DNA of 64,000 nt from Clostridiales bacterium (GCA_023663185.1 JAMPHY010000002.1:124001-188000); one strand, 5' to 3'. Counted from the first letter of the stretch, positions 42,263-52,280 are shown. Notes: generated by a model not told the origin, from the sequence alone. Made by a program: numbers and translations.

Positions 42263-42639
42263 CAATCTGACTGAGACGGAATCCGGACAGTTAGAGGATA
42301 CCGAAGGTACAGTATCGGAGGAAGTAAAAGATGCAGCAACAGAGGAAGTAACAACAGAAGATGTGGTAACAGAGAAAGTATTGGAAACAGAAGAGAGAGA
42401 AGAATCTTCCGGCAATGAGTCGGAAAATATTAAAAACGAAGATGTAGAAGAGGAAATATCCGTAATCTCCGATACAACTGAACAGTCTGGCAGTTGTGGA
42501 GAAAATCTCACATGGACATTATCAGAAGATGGGACACTTACTATTAGTGGAACGGGGGATATGGATGATTATAGTACCCCTGATCAATTACCATGGCATG
42601 ATGTAGAGCTCATAAAAAAGGTTATTATCGAAGAAGGCG

Positions 42640-43370
42640 TTACTAGTATTGGCAATGAAGCTTTTTGGGAATGTACACAACTTATGAGTGTAGAAATACC
42701 GGGTAGTGTTACCTGTATTGGAAGTAATGCTTTTGAACATTGTGGTTTTACGAGCATAACCCTGCCAGATAGTGTAACTAGTATTGGAGGATGTGCTTTT
42801 CAGCGTTGTAGCATTACGGGCATAACCATACCAGATAAGGTAACTAGTATTGGATTCGGTGTTTTTGCTTACTCAGCTCTTGAAAGCCTAATTATACCAG
42901 ATAGTGTAACTAGTATTGAAGATAATGCTTTTGCTCATTGTAACAGTCTTACAAGTATAGATATACCAGATAGTGTAACCAGCATTGGAAATAATGCTTT
43001 TGAATTTTGTGGAAGTCTTACGAGCATAACTATACCAGATAGCGTAACCAGCATCGCGGATGGTACTTTTGGTGGTTGTAGAAATCTTGAAAGCATATCT
43101 ATACCAGATAGCGTAACCAGCATTGAAAATTATGCTTTTAACGGTTGCTTTAGTCTTACAAGTATAAATATACCAGCTGGTGTAACCAATATTGGAGATA
43201 ATGCTTTTTCCGGCTGTGACATTGCAAGCATAACCATACCGGATGGTGTAACCAGCATTGGAAGGCGCACTTTTAGTGGTTGTAGTAATCTTGCAAGCAT
43301 AAATATACCGGCTAGTGTAACCAGCATTGGAGATAATGCTTTTTCCGATTGTGATAAACTAACTAATGTT
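42640..43370 (+). repeat. Tandem LRR_5 repeat region in the BspA-like gene
   Basis: About ten units of 69 bp (23 codons) with recurring accagcattgg and ataccagatagtgtaacc words. It codes for the leucine-rich repeats, not for a CRISPR array. Confidence 0.85.
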
Positions 43371-44058
43371 GATTATGCAGGAGGTAAAAAAGGCTGGGAG
43401 TCTATAGAAATTGGTGACAATAACGAATCTTTGCTTAATTCCAATATAAAATATAACGGCACAGATAATGACACAGAAAAGCCGTCGGTGAAAGAGCCTG
43501 AGGATAAATCAGACGAGTCTAAGCCGGACAATAATAAAACAACTGGCAGCTTGGAAAGCGAGCCTGACAGCAAGCCGGATGATACTCCGTGGACGCCGAC
43601 TACTCCTGAAGAGAAGAAGCGTTATGATTGCGTGGGAAAAGACTCTGTTAAGTATACTGTGGCAGGTAACGGCGCTTATCCAGTCATGATAGTAAATATT
43701 ATGCAGGGACCGAAGTGCTTTGAGTCATTTGAGGCAGGCGTTGAAGCCCTTAAAGTCTTGGGAGCCGGGAATTATACTATCAGCAGGACATTCGATATTT
43801 ATCCGAATAATAAAAGGAATACCTACAACATGGGACAAGAAGCAGAACTGACGATTACCATTCCGGCAGATATTAGTAGAACCGGCAGGCAATACAAAAT
43901 GCTTTGTGTGACAGAAGGCGGCATCGTCGTTATCCTTGATGATTTGGATCCGGATCCGAATACAATTACTATCAGGACAGATAAGTTCCATGCATTTGCA
44001 TTAATATATAAATAAAAAGCAGATTATTAGAATATATGGAGGAGAAAATATATTATTT

Positions 44059-46710
44059 ATGAAGAAAAAGACATTGAATAAAGTGTTAGCAGCGGCAGTT
44101 GTCGGAATGATGGCTGCGAATACACCCATTGATGCGAAAGCAGCAGAAAATGAAGATATTGTTGCAGCAGAAAGCAGCACAGATTCAACAGAAAGCAGTA
44201 CAGATTCAGCAGAAGGCAGCACAACGGAATCAGCGGGGGGGGACAACGCTGAGGATTCTAGTGATGCTGGCAAAGAGGAAACCGAGGATTCGGATAGTAC
44301 TGATGATTCTTCTGAGAATGATGAAACCCTCAGTTTAGAAGAAGCAAAAGAAAATCTTGAACAGGCAAAGCAGGAGGAGGCAGCTGCAAAAGAAAATGTT
44401 GATAATGCGCAGAGCGCGGTTGACAGTGCGCAGGCTGAACTGGACAGTGCAAAACAGGAAGCGGAGGATGCAGACAGTGAGCTAAAGGAAGCGGAAGATG
44501 CGGAAAATCAGGCGCAAATTGATAAAGATAGCGCCGATTCGGCTGTGACTGCTGCCGATGAAGCATTGAAGCAGGCTGAAAGTGATCTTGACAGTGCGCT
44601 GGAAGAAGCAGGAATCAGTAAAGATGAATTTGAAGAAGTACAGAATGGCATTGAAGATAAAAAGGCAGAAGTCAATAATGCTAAACAGACGGTGGAACAG
44701 GCGCAGGAAGATAACGATGCTAAGGAACAGGCGCTTGTCGATGCAAAGGCACAGGCTGGCGAAGCTGCTAATGCTGTAGAGCAAGCTCAGACGCAAAAGG
44801 ACAAGGCAGACGAGCAGGTATCGACAGCCGAAGCATACGTAACAACAGTGCAGGATGCTTTAGATGAGGCTGAGAGCCAGACTTCGGCAGATGACATATT
44901 GAGCACTGCTAAAGATGCCATGGATGCCGCAAAAGCAAAGTTGGATAAAGCCCAGGAACAATATAATAACGGCTCACTCGGCTTCTTTCAGGAAATGTCT
45001 AAGACGGAGAACGATGCAAATAGCTCGGCGGCTAAGGCGGTAGAAATTCTTACTTCTACGGATGATATAAGGGACAATAAGGGTGATAATGTCCCGGCAT
45101 GGGACACATTCCGCGGTTATACGCATAAAGGTGAAGAGAATGATGCGACCAGCCTTGAAAGCATGAAAGCAACATTTGACCATATAAAAAGAGGCAATGA
45201 ATTAAGAACATCCGATGAACTACGTCCGTGTGACAATAATTTGCTTGTGACGGATTACCTTATGGCGGTTGCACAGATGAATGCCAACTGGGCTGCAAAT
45301 AGTGGAGTCATAGGTCACTCACAAGTATTTAATATTGGTGAAAACTTGGCTTGGGGTTATTATGGGGGGTATTATGGTACTGATCCTTTCGCCGGCTGGT
45401 ACTATGAGGAGAAGGAGTATTATATAGCAGACAATAATGATTCTCGTGCAGGACATTACACAAATATTACGCGTTCAGGATGGGTGATTACTGGTTTCGG
45501 CGTTAATTTTAATGATATTCATGCTGATGGTCATAATTTTAAGGTGGCTCATTCACAAGAATTTGGCTCTACTAATAGTTATAGCAGCAATGGCACATGC
45601 TATACGGTAGACGAATATGAAGCACGTTTCATGGCATATTACAACAAGGTTACTTCGGAGTTGGCTGCTGCACAGCAGGCATATGATGAGGCTAAAACCG
45701 CATACGACAATGCCTACAATAACAGTTCTTCTGCAGAGCAGCTGATTCAGAATAATATTGCACAAAAAAAGAAGGAACTTGATAATGCCAAGAAAGCCCT
45801 TGAAGATGCAAAGAGCGAAGCCGCGGAGATGGCAGCCGCTTTAACGGATGCAGAGACGCTAAAGGCTACGGCTGACGCTAATGTGGTAACGGCACAGTCT
45901 GAATTGGATGCAAGCAGTGCGAAATTGGATGAGGCTAACACAGCCTTAGCGAATGCAAATACGGCATATGATGCTGCATTAAACGTGGTTAGCAGTAATA
46001 TTTTAGATTCATATACCAAGCTTTCAGATGCAAACGACGAATATGACACAGCTGTTGCTGCATTGGAGGAAGCTGCTGCTAAATATGCACAGGCACAGAC
46101 TGATAAGGCGAATGCTGAGATTCGGAAAACTGCAGCGGATGAGGCTGTTGTGGAGAAAGAGACAGTCCTGGCTGATAAGAACGCCGTACTTACTTCCGCT
46201 AAAAAGGCATATGCGTTGGCGGTTGCGAATCTTGCTATTGCACAAGCAGATTATGACAAGTTAAAGCCGGCGGAACCTTCTTATACTGTATCTAATGTTG
46301 TTTCCTATGATTCGGACATGAGCGCTGTGGAGGATTATAATGATACATATGTGCTAAACAATAATTATGTCCATATTAAAAATGTAAGTTCAGGCAGCGT
46401 GGCAAGCTTTTCAAAGAATTGCACATTTAAGTTTTTCTTAAGCAAACTTGAAAGTATTGCTAAGGAAAATAATACAGGTGCACTAACAATTGATTGTTCA
46501 ACTGCACCATGGTTTAGTATGAGTGTGAAACAGCTCAATGCAATTAAGGAAAGAACCGGTGGCGAACTTACAGTGATATTTTCTTATAAAGGTAAGAAAT
46601 ATACATTTACGATTCCGGCAGGTTATGACTTTAGTAAACTGCAGGATTCAAAGGGCTGGTACGGCTTCATGTATTTGAAGCATATGTTTGGCGGACATGA
46701 GATTGTTTAA
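44059..46710 (+). CDS. Large secreted CAP/SCP-domain protein with two coiled-coil regions
   Basis: 883 residues. Signal peptide (about 1-30, cleavage after AKA), an S/T/E/D-rich linker, a coiled coil (about 100-300), a CAP (cysteine-rich secretory protein) domain (about 350-510: IGHSQVFNIGENLAWGYYGG and RAGHYTNITRSGWVITGFGV), a second coiled coil (about 530-735) and a C-terminal beta-rich domain (PSYTVSNVVSYDSDMSAVED onward). No sortase signal; may bind the wall by charge or self-assemble. A G8 run at 44235-44242 lies just after the signal peptide, in frame. RBS GGAGGAG precedes ATG 44059. Confidence 0.85.
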   Translation: MKKKTLNKVLAAAVVGMMAANTPIDAKAAENEDIVAAESSTDSTESSTDSAEGSTTESAGGDNAEDSSDAGKEETEDSDSTDDSSENDETLSLEEAKENLEQAKQEEAAAKENVDNAQSAVDSAQAELDSAKQEAEDADSELKEAEDAENQAQIDKDSADSAVTAADEALKQAESDLDSALEEAGISKDEFEEVQNGIEDKKAEVNNAKQTVEQAQEDNDAKEQALVDAKAQAGEAANAVEQAQTQKDKADEQVSTAEAYVTTVQDALDEAESQTSADDILSTAKDAMDAAKAKLDKAQEQYNNGSLGFFQEMSKTENDANSSAAKAVEILTSTDDIRDNKGDNVPAWDTFRGYTHKGEENDATSLESMKATFDHIKRGNELRTSDELRPCDNNLLVTDYLMAVAQMNANWAANSGVIGHSQVFNIGENLAWGYYGGYYGTDPFAGWYYEEKEYYIADNNDSRAGHYTNITRSGWVITGFGVNFNDIHADGHNFKVAHSQEFGSTNSYSSNGTCYTVDEYEARFMAYYNKVTSELAAAQQAYDEAKTAYDNAYNNSSSAEQLIQNNIAQKKKELDNAKKALEDAKSEAAEMAAALTDAETLKATADANVVTAQSELDASSAKLDEANTALANANTAYDAALNVVSSNILDSYTKLSDANDEYDTAVAALEEAAAKYAQAQTDKANAEIRKTAADEAVVEKETVLADKNAVLTSAKKAYALAVANLAIAQADYDKLKPAEPSYTVSNVVSYDSDMSAVEDYNDTYVLNNNYVHIKNVSSGSVASFSKNCTFKFFLSKLESIAKENNTGALTIDCSTAPWFSMSVKQLNAIKERTGGELTVIFSYKGKKYTFTIPAGYDFSKLQDSKGWYGFMYLKHMFGGHEIV
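44235..44242 (+). repeat. G8 tract in the CAP protein
   Basis: Eight G, read GCG GGG GGG GAC (A-G-G-D) in frame, about 60 codons from the start. Confidence 0.95.
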
Positions 46711-46735
46711 TAAAAAACCGTAAACTTATAAAACG

Positions 46736-46765
46736 GGAGAGGTATAATACCTCTCCTGCTTTTTG
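46736..46765 (+). terminator. Rho-independent terminator after the CAP-domain gene
   Basis: GGAGAGGTAT (46736-46745) pairs with ATACCTCTCC (46747-46756); T run TTTTTG follows. Confidence 0.82.
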
Positions 46766-46868
46766 CTTTCCGATTTTTATATCTGATTTGACTTGATGCG
46801 CACTTTATGGTACAGTTAGATATGTATGTATTTTGAGTTAAATGTTATTTTGCGTGGAGGATATTTAA

Positions 46869-47405
46869 GTGAAAACGCTAAAAGCTTTATTGATAATTTT
46901 GTTATGCTGCCTGATTTTTACGGGCTGCGGCAAGAAAGAAGACGAAGAACTGACGGAATATCAGGAGAACATGAACACCTTCTTTGAGCATATCGCAGAA
47001 TTTGACGACAGTATGAACAATATTGATGTAAGCGAAGAAGGATATGTTCAAAAGCTGCTCACACTCTTGGACGAACTGGACGCAGAAGTGGCGTGGATGT
47101 CTACGCTGGAAGTTCCGGAGCAGTTCGCGGCAGTAGATAGTCTGGCTGATGAAGCGAGCGAAAATATGACGCAGGCGGTTCTTTTATATCATATGGTCTA
47201 TGATAACGGCGAGTATGACGAGAACGTTGAAGCGGCGGCAAGGGAATATTATAACAGAGCCAATATAAGAATAAAATATATTATTATGCTTTTGCATGGA
47301 GAAATCCCCGAAGGAGAAGGCGTTATTTATACGGAGGAAGAAAGCGGTATATTTGGCGGGGGTTATATGAATAAATCCGAGGACGAAGACACAGAGGCTG
47401 AATAG
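46869..47405 (+). CDS. Lipoprotein of unknown function
   Basis: 178 residues with a clear lipobox (LLCCLIFTGC, Cys at about residue 20), so it is anchored on the outer face of the membrane. The rest is helical and acidic, with YQENMNTFFEHIAEFDDSMN, and a disordered C-terminus (DEDTEAE). No enzyme motif. GTG start at 46869 with GTGGAGG upstream. It stands alone between the CAP gene terminator and metH; 88 nt separates it from metH. Confidence 0.78.
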   Translation: MKTLKALLIILLCCLIFTGCGKKEDEELTEYQENMNTFFEHIAEFDDSMNNIDVSEEGYVQKLLTLLDELDAEVAWMSTLEVPEQFAAVDSLADEASENMTQAVLLYHMVYDNGEYDENVEAAAREYYNRANIRIKYIIMLLHGEIPEGEGVIYTEEESGIFGGGYMNKSEDEDTEAE

Positions 47406-47493
47406 AAGACGTATCTCAATCAGAGTAGGCAGACTTGGGAAGCGCAGCAAAGTGAACGGAATAGCAATACATAACGGAGAGATAAGATAATTT

Positions 47494-49989
47494 ATGAATA
47501 GGCAGGAATTTCATGCGTTAATTAAGAATAATCCGATTTTTCTTGACGGAGCCACGGGCTCTAACCTTATAAAAAGGGGTATGCCGGTAGGAGTATGCCC
47601 TGAAAAATGGATATTAGAGCATAAAGACGTACTTATAGGGCTGCAAAGAGAATATATCGACGCGGGCTCTAATATTATATATGCGCCGACTTTTTCTGCT
47701 AACCGCGTTAAGCTAAAGGAATACGGGCTGGAAGGGCAGATTAGCAGAATAAATCATGAACTGGTGGAAACATCTATAGAAGCGTCAGGCGGACGCGCTT
47801 ATGTGGCGGGCAATATTACCATGACCGGAGAGCAGCTTGCGCCGATAGGCAGAATGGATTTTGAAGAACTTGTTAATATATATAAGGAGCAGATTGAATA
47901 TCTGGCGGACGCAGGCGTTGATTTATTGATAGTGGAGACGATGATGAGCCTGCAAGAGACTAGGGCCGCGTTAATTGCGGCTAAGGAAGTCTGTGAGCTG
48001 CCGATTATGGCGACTATGACTTTTGAGGCGGACGGCAGGACGCTTTTTGGAACGGACGCAAAGACCGCGGCGATTGTGCTTGAAAGTCTGGGTGCGGCGG
48101 CGCTGGGAGCCAACTGCTCTACCGGACCGGATAAGATGGCGGCGGTTATCAGAACGATGTCTAAGGTGAGCAGCATACCGATTATTGCCAAACCCAACGC
48201 CGGACTACCAGCTTTGGATAAGGACGGCAACACAGTCTATGACATGGGCGAAGAAGAATTTGCTAAAGAAATGAAAGCCGTGGTAGAGGCGGGCGCGTCT
48301 ATTGTCGGCGGCTGCTGTGGAACTGCGCCTTTATATATCAGGGCGTTAAAGGCGGCGGTAGGAAATATGCCCGTTGCAAATCATGAGGAGCAGGAACAGC
48401 GCAGATATCTTACCAGCGAGCGTAAGACGGTCGAGTTTGGGCTTAACGATAACTTTATGATTGTAGGAGAACGCATTAACCCTACGGGCAAGAAAAAATT
48501 GCAGGCGCAGCTTAAAGAAGGTTCTCTGGAAATGGTGTCTGAGTTTGCGCAGGAGCAGGAAGCCTGTGGAGCGTCAATCTTAGATGTAAATATGGGTATG
48601 AGCGGCATTGATGAGAAGGAAATGATGTTGAAAGCAATAGAGACGGTAAGCGGAGTCACTAATTTGCCGTTATCCATTGATTCAAGCCATATAGATGTGC
48701 TGGAAGCGGCGCTGCGCAGATATCCGGGCAGGGCGCTAATCAATTCGATATCCTTTGAGAAAGAGAAAGTAGAAGCGCTTTTACCCATAGCAAAGAAATA
48801 CGGAGCGATGTTTATACTGCTTCCGCTATCGGACGAGGGGCTGCCGAAAGATTTGGCAGAAAAAATTGATATAATAGAGAAAATTAAAGATCGCGCATAC
48901 CGTCTGGGGATTCGTAAAGAGGACATTATAGTAGACGGTCTGGTAGCGACGGTCGGTGCAAATAAGGCGGCTGCGCTTGAGACGCTTGAAGTTATCCGCT
49001 ATTGCAAGGCGAATGGGCTTGCTACTATCTGCGGACTATCGAATATTTCTTTCGGTCTGCCGGAGAGAAGCTATGTAAATACGGCGTTTCTTACTATGGC
49101 GATTCAGGCGGGGCTGACGATGGCGATTGCCAATCCTTCACAAGAACTGCTTGTGAGTCTTGCCTTTGCCTCGGATTTGCTGCTTAATAAAGAGGGCGCC
49201 GACATACGTTATATAAACATGATGGACGCTGTGAAGGAAAAAAGGGAAGCATTAGGAGAGACGGCTGCAAAGGCAGCGTCTGCAGGCGGCGTTCATATAG
49301 CGGGCACAAGCGGAGTCCATATTGCAGGCAGAGCAACGCAGGAGCAGACTTATGCTTCTGTTTTGGACAAACTGCACGCGGACGTCCTTAAAGGTAATAA
49401 AAACAGCATTGTCGCGGATACGATTAAGGCGGTTGAAGAAGGAAATGCGCCTAAGAAGATTTTAGACGACGTGCTTTTACCGGGAATTAATGAAGTCGGC
49501 GAGCTTTTTGATAGGGGAAAATATTTTCTGCCGCAGCTTATAGCCAGCGCAGAGGCAATGAAGGCTTCCATAGAGTATCTTGAACCGCTGCTTATGGAGA
49601 ATAACTCCGGTAAGGAAATGCCTACCGTCGTCATAGCCACGGTGGAAGGCGATATTCACGATATCGGTAAAAATCTGGTTGCGCTGATGCTTAAAAACTA
49701 TGGCTTTAATGTTATCGATTTGGGAAAAGACGTTCCTAAAGAGAAGATTATAGAAGCGGCTGTTAAATACAATGCACAGGTTATCGCATTATCAGCGCTT
49801 ATGACGACGACTATGCAGCAGATGAGAAGAGTCATAGAATACGCGAAGGAAAAGCATGTGGATTCTAAGATTATCATAGGCGGCGCGGTTGTCACACAGG
49901 ACTATGCGGACGAAATCGGAGCGGACGGTTATTCTAAAGACGCGGCGGAAGCCGTGAAGCTTACTAAGAATATTTTGCATATTGATTAA
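47494..49989 (+). CDS. metH: Cobalamin-dependent methionine synthase (without reactivation domain)
   Basis: 831 residues. The homocysteine methyltransferase domain (about 1-290) ends with the zinc site motif GGCCGTAP; the methyl-THF (pterin-binding) domain follows at about 310-570 (GERINPTGKKKLQAQLKEGS); then the cobalamin cap and B12-binding domain (about 620-831) with the axial His in DIHDIGKNLVALML (about 713). The AdoMet reactivation domain of E. coli MetH is absent, a known short form in Firmicutes that needs a separate activator. RBS GGAGAG precedes ATG 47494. No cobalamin or SAM riboswitch is visible in the short 88-nt leader. Confidence 0.92.
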   Translation: MNRQEFHALIKNNPIFLDGATGSNLIKRGMPVGVCPEKWILEHKDVLIGLQREYIDAGSNIIYAPTFSANRVKLKEYGLEGQISRINHELVETSIEASGGRAYVAGNITMTGEQLAPIGRMDFEELVNIYKEQIEYLADAGVDLLIVETMMSLQETRAALIAAKEVCELPIMATMTFEADGRTLFGTDAKTAAIVLESLGAAALGANCSTGPDKMAAVIRTMSKVSSIPIIAKPNAGLPALDKDGNTVYDMGEEEFAKEMKAVVEAGASIVGGCCGTAPLYIRALKAAVGNMPVANHEEQEQRRYLTSERKTVEFGLNDNFMIVGERINPTGKKKLQAQLKEGSLEMVSEFAQEQEACGASILDVNMGMSGIDEKEMMLKAIETVSGVTNLPLSIDSSHIDVLEAALRRYPGRALINSISFEKEKVEALLPIAKKYGAMFILLPLSDEGLPKDLAEKIDIIEKIKDRAYRLGIRKEDIIVDGLVATVGANKAAALETLEVIRYCKANGLATICGLSNISFGLPERSYVNTAFLTMAIQAGLTMAIANPSQELLVSLAFASDLLLNKEGADIRYINMMDAVKEKREALGETAAKAASAGGVHIAGTSGVHIAGRATQEQTYASVLDKLHADVLKGNKNSIVADTIKAVEEGNAPKKILDDVLLPGINEVGELFDRGKYFLPQLIASAEAMKASIEYLEPLLMENNSGKEMPTVVIATVEGDIHDIGKNLVALMLKNYGFNVIDLGKDVPKEKIIEAAVKYNAQVIALSALMTTTMQQMRRVIEYAKEKHVDSKIIIGGAVVTQDYADEIGADGYSKDAAEAVKLTKNILHID

Positions 49990-50045
49990 GACAGAATGGA
50001 AAAATAGAAATTTATTCGCAGGTTAAGAAGGGAGCATGTATTAAT

Positions 50046-51659
50046 ATGATAGGTGCAGACGCGATAGTTAAATGTCTGGAAGAAGAAGGTGTAGAATATG
50101 TTTTCGGATATCCCGGCGTTGCCATTTGCCCGTTTTATAATAGTATATTGGATTCAAAAATAAATGCGATTCTGGTGCGCACGGAGCAGAACGCCGCGCA
50201 CGCGGCAAGCGGGCTTGCAAGGGTGAGCGGAAAGGTCGGAGTCTGTGCGGTAACGTCAGGTCCCGGAGCGACTAATGTATTGACAGGCATTGCGACGGCA
50301 TTTGCCGACAGTATACCGCTTATCTGCATAACAGGACAGGTAAACAGCGAGCTTTTAGGTTCAGACGTGTTTCAGGAAGCGGATATTACCGGAGCGGCGG
50401 AGTCCTTTGTAAAATACAGCTATTTGGTAAAAGATGCAAATGAGATACCGCGTATTATGAAGGAAGCGTTCTATATCGCTAATTCCGGCAGAAAAGGACC
50501 TATCCTTATAGATATACCGATAGACGTCCAGAACGCTGCCGTTAAAAAATTTGAATATCCTAAAGAAGTAAATCTGCGCACTTATAAGCCTACGGTTAAA
50601 GGTCATGCAGTACAGATTAAGAAGGTAATAGGTGAATTATCTAAGGCAAAACGCCCGATTATGTGCGTGGGCGGCGGAGTGCTGCTTAGCCATGCGGAAG
50701 GGGAACTGCGTGAGTTTGCGCAAAAACACAGTATTCCCGTGGTATCAACTATGATGGGGATAGGCGCCATGCCGACCAGACACCCCATGTACTATGGAAT
50801 GGTGGGTAATAACGGCAAGCCCTACGCCAATAGAGCCATGAATGAATCGGATTTGCTGATTATGGTAGGCGCCCGTGTTGCCGACCGCGCGATAAGCCAG
50901 CCGGACTTGATTATGGAGAATAAAGTTCTTGTGCATATAGACGTAGACCCCGCTGAAATCGGTAAGAATGTAGGCGCGGAGATTCCGCTTGTAGGCGACG
51001 CAAAACATATTTTTGAAGATTTGGACAAGGAAGACTTTAACTGCGGGCATAAAGAATGGATTGAGACATTAAATAAATACAGGGATACAATGACTCTAAA
51101 ACGGACTCCCAATCCGAAATATGTAGATCCAGCGGAGTTTATACGCATATTGTCGGAGAAAATGCAGGACGACGCGGTATATGTCGCGGACGTAGGGCAG
51201 AATCAGATTTGGTCCTGCGCTTACCATATTGTTAAAAACGGACGCTTTTTAACCACAGGCGGCATGGGAACGATGGGCTATTCGATTCCGGCGGCTATGG
51301 GCGCAAAACTGGCGTGTCCGAATAAGCAGGTTGTCGCAGTCTGCGGCGACGGTTCTTTCCAGATGTCCATGATGGAGCTTGCCACCATGAGACAGTTTGA
51401 CGTTCCGGTGAAAATCGTGGTCTTAAAGAATAATTATCTTGGCATGGTAAGACAGTTCCAGCATTTTACATACAAAGATAATTATTCGGTAGTGGATTTG
51501 TCCGGCAGCCCTGATTTAGAGAAATTGGCGATGGCATATGAGATGAAATTCATGCGCCTTTACACGATGGATAATATAGAAGAAAATATTGACAGATTTC
51601 TTGCAGCGGACGAATCGATGCTGCTTGAATGTGTGATAGATCCGATGGATTTGGTGTAG
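50046..51659 (+). CDS. ilvB: Acetolactate synthase large subunit (thiamine diphosphate enzyme)
   Basis: 537 residues. Condenses pyruvate with pyruvate or 2-oxobutyrate, the first common step of valine, leucine and isoleucine synthesis. Catalytic glutamate in RTEQNAAHAASGLARVSGKV (about 46), VTSGPGATNVLTGIATAFAD and the ThDP-binding CGDGSFQMSMMELATMRQFD with NNYLGMVRQFQHF (about 438-475). The large subunit precedes two small subunits and ilvC in order. RBS AAGGGAG precedes ATG 50046. A pyruvate-oxidase-like relative is an alternative, but the context favours IlvB. Confidence 0.9.
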   Translation: MIGADAIVKCLEEEGVEYVFGYPGVAICPFYNSILDSKINAILVRTEQNAAHAASGLARVSGKVGVCAVTSGPGATNVLTGIATAFADSIPLICITGQVNSELLGSDVFQEADITGAAESFVKYSYLVKDANEIPRIMKEAFYIANSGRKGPILIDIPIDVQNAAVKKFEYPKEVNLRTYKPTVKGHAVQIKKVIGELSKAKRPIMCVGGGVLLSHAEGELREFAQKHSIPVVSTMMGIGAMPTRHPMYYGMVGNNGKPYANRAMNESDLLIMVGARVADRAISQPDLIMENKVLVHIDVDPAEIGKNVGAEIPLVGDAKHIFEDLDKEDFNCGHKEWIETLNKYRDTMTLKRTPNPKYVDPAEFIRILSEKMQDDAVYVADVGQNQIWSCAYHIVKNGRFLTTGGMGTMGYSIPAAMGAKLACPNKQVVAVCGDGSFQMSMMELATMRQFDVPVKIVVLKNNYLGMVRQFQHFTYKDNYSVVDLSGSPDLEKLAMAYEMKFMRLYTMDNIEENIDRFLAADESMLLECVIDPMDLV

Positions 51660-51739
51660 TGGTGGTATGAACTTATGACTGTGGAATTAATATATTGACT
51701 GAATAAGTCAAAATTCGTGTGAGGCGAAGGAGACGGATA

Positions 51740-52228
51740 ATGATGAAGAAAATATATTCGGTATTGGTAGAGAACAGGTCGGGCGTATTGTGTAAGGTGT
51801 CGGGACTCTTTTCAAGAAGGAGTTATAATATTGATTCGCTTGCGGTGGGTGAGACAGACGATCCCGCGGTTTCATGTATGACGATTGTAAGCAGCGGCGA
51901 CGAGCGGACCATAGAGCAGATTGAGAAGCAGCTTAATAAGAAGTTAGACGTCATTAAGGTAAAGACTTTTGACGAGACGGCAAGTATCAGCAGAGAGCTT
52001 ATGTTGATTAAGGTAAAATACAACAGGAGCAACAGGCGCGATATCATGGAAACATGCCAGATGATGAAGGCGGATATAGTCGATATGTCCAAAAATCAAT
52101 TGATTATCCAGATATGTGATGTACCTGAGCGGATTAAGCGCCTTATCACTATGCTGCAGTCGGTCAGCGTGATAGAAGTGGCGAGGACGGGAACCCTTGC
52201 GCTCCCAAAATGCGTAGATACTGAATAG
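51740..52228 (+). CDS. ilvN: Acetolactate synthase small (regulatory) subunit, copy 1
   Basis: 162 residues from ATG 51740 (RBS AAGGAG at 7 nt); the upstream GTG at 51719 is rejected. The N-terminal ACT domain MKKIYSVLVENRSGVLCKVS and GLFSRRSYNIDSLAVGETDD bind the feedback inhibitor valine; the C-terminal domain contacts IlvB. It lies 80 nt after ilvB; a palindrome TTGACTGAATAAGTCAA is in that gap. Closely related to the next gene. Confidence 0.9.
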   Translation: MMKKIYSVLVENRSGVLCKVSGLFSRRSYNIDSLAVGETDDPAVSCMTIVSSGDERTIEQIEKQLNKKLDVIKVKTFDETASISRELMLIKVKYNRSNRRDIMETCQMMKADIVDMSKNQLIIQICDVPERIKRLITMLQSVSVIEVARTGTLALPKCVDTE

Positions 52229-52251
52229 TTGCAGATAGGGGAATAGCCGGC

Positions 52252-52280
52252 TTGACTTTTTATACGGTAGTTGCTACAAT
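52252..52280 (+). promoter_or_regulatory. Sigma-A promoter in front of the second small subunit
   Basis: TTGACT (52252-52257), 17 nt, TACAAT (52275-52280), 41 nt before ATG 52322. Confidence 0.72.

Larger units (their letters stand above)
42130..44015 (+). pseudogene. BspA-type leucine-rich repeat secreted protein, frameshifted at a G8 tract
   Basis: The gene starts at ATG 42130 (RBS AAAGGAG) with a signal peptide MKHETHFKKLMSTALALTLS that continues through VLMQGMSAMATEEP. At 42255-42262 eight G put this frame out of register: it ends at TGA 42268, while the body of the protein (550 residues from 42363) lies one frame over. One extra G, two fewer G, or a -1 ribosomal slip would join them. 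The body holds a glutamate-rich stretch, about ten LRR_5 units (IPDSVTSIGDNAF type, 23 residues each), a linker rich in P, D, K and a C-terminal domain. Secreted adhesion-type protein; no LPXTG anchor seen. Listed as interrupted; phase variation or sequencing error are both possible. Confidence 0.85.

Noticed and set aside
42640..43370. Regular 69-bp tandem repeats that could look like a CRISPR or satellite array
   Set aside because: They are coding: each unit is a 23-residue leucine-rich repeat, variable in the middle and kept in frame.
47406..47493. Possible cobalamin or SAM riboswitch before metH
   Set aside because: The 88-nt gap is too short for a B12 riboswitch and shows no B12-box or SAM-box pattern by eye.
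49990..50045. Possible T-box or leader attenuator before ilvB
   Set aside because: Only 56 nt, no T-box sequence or terminator hairpin seen.
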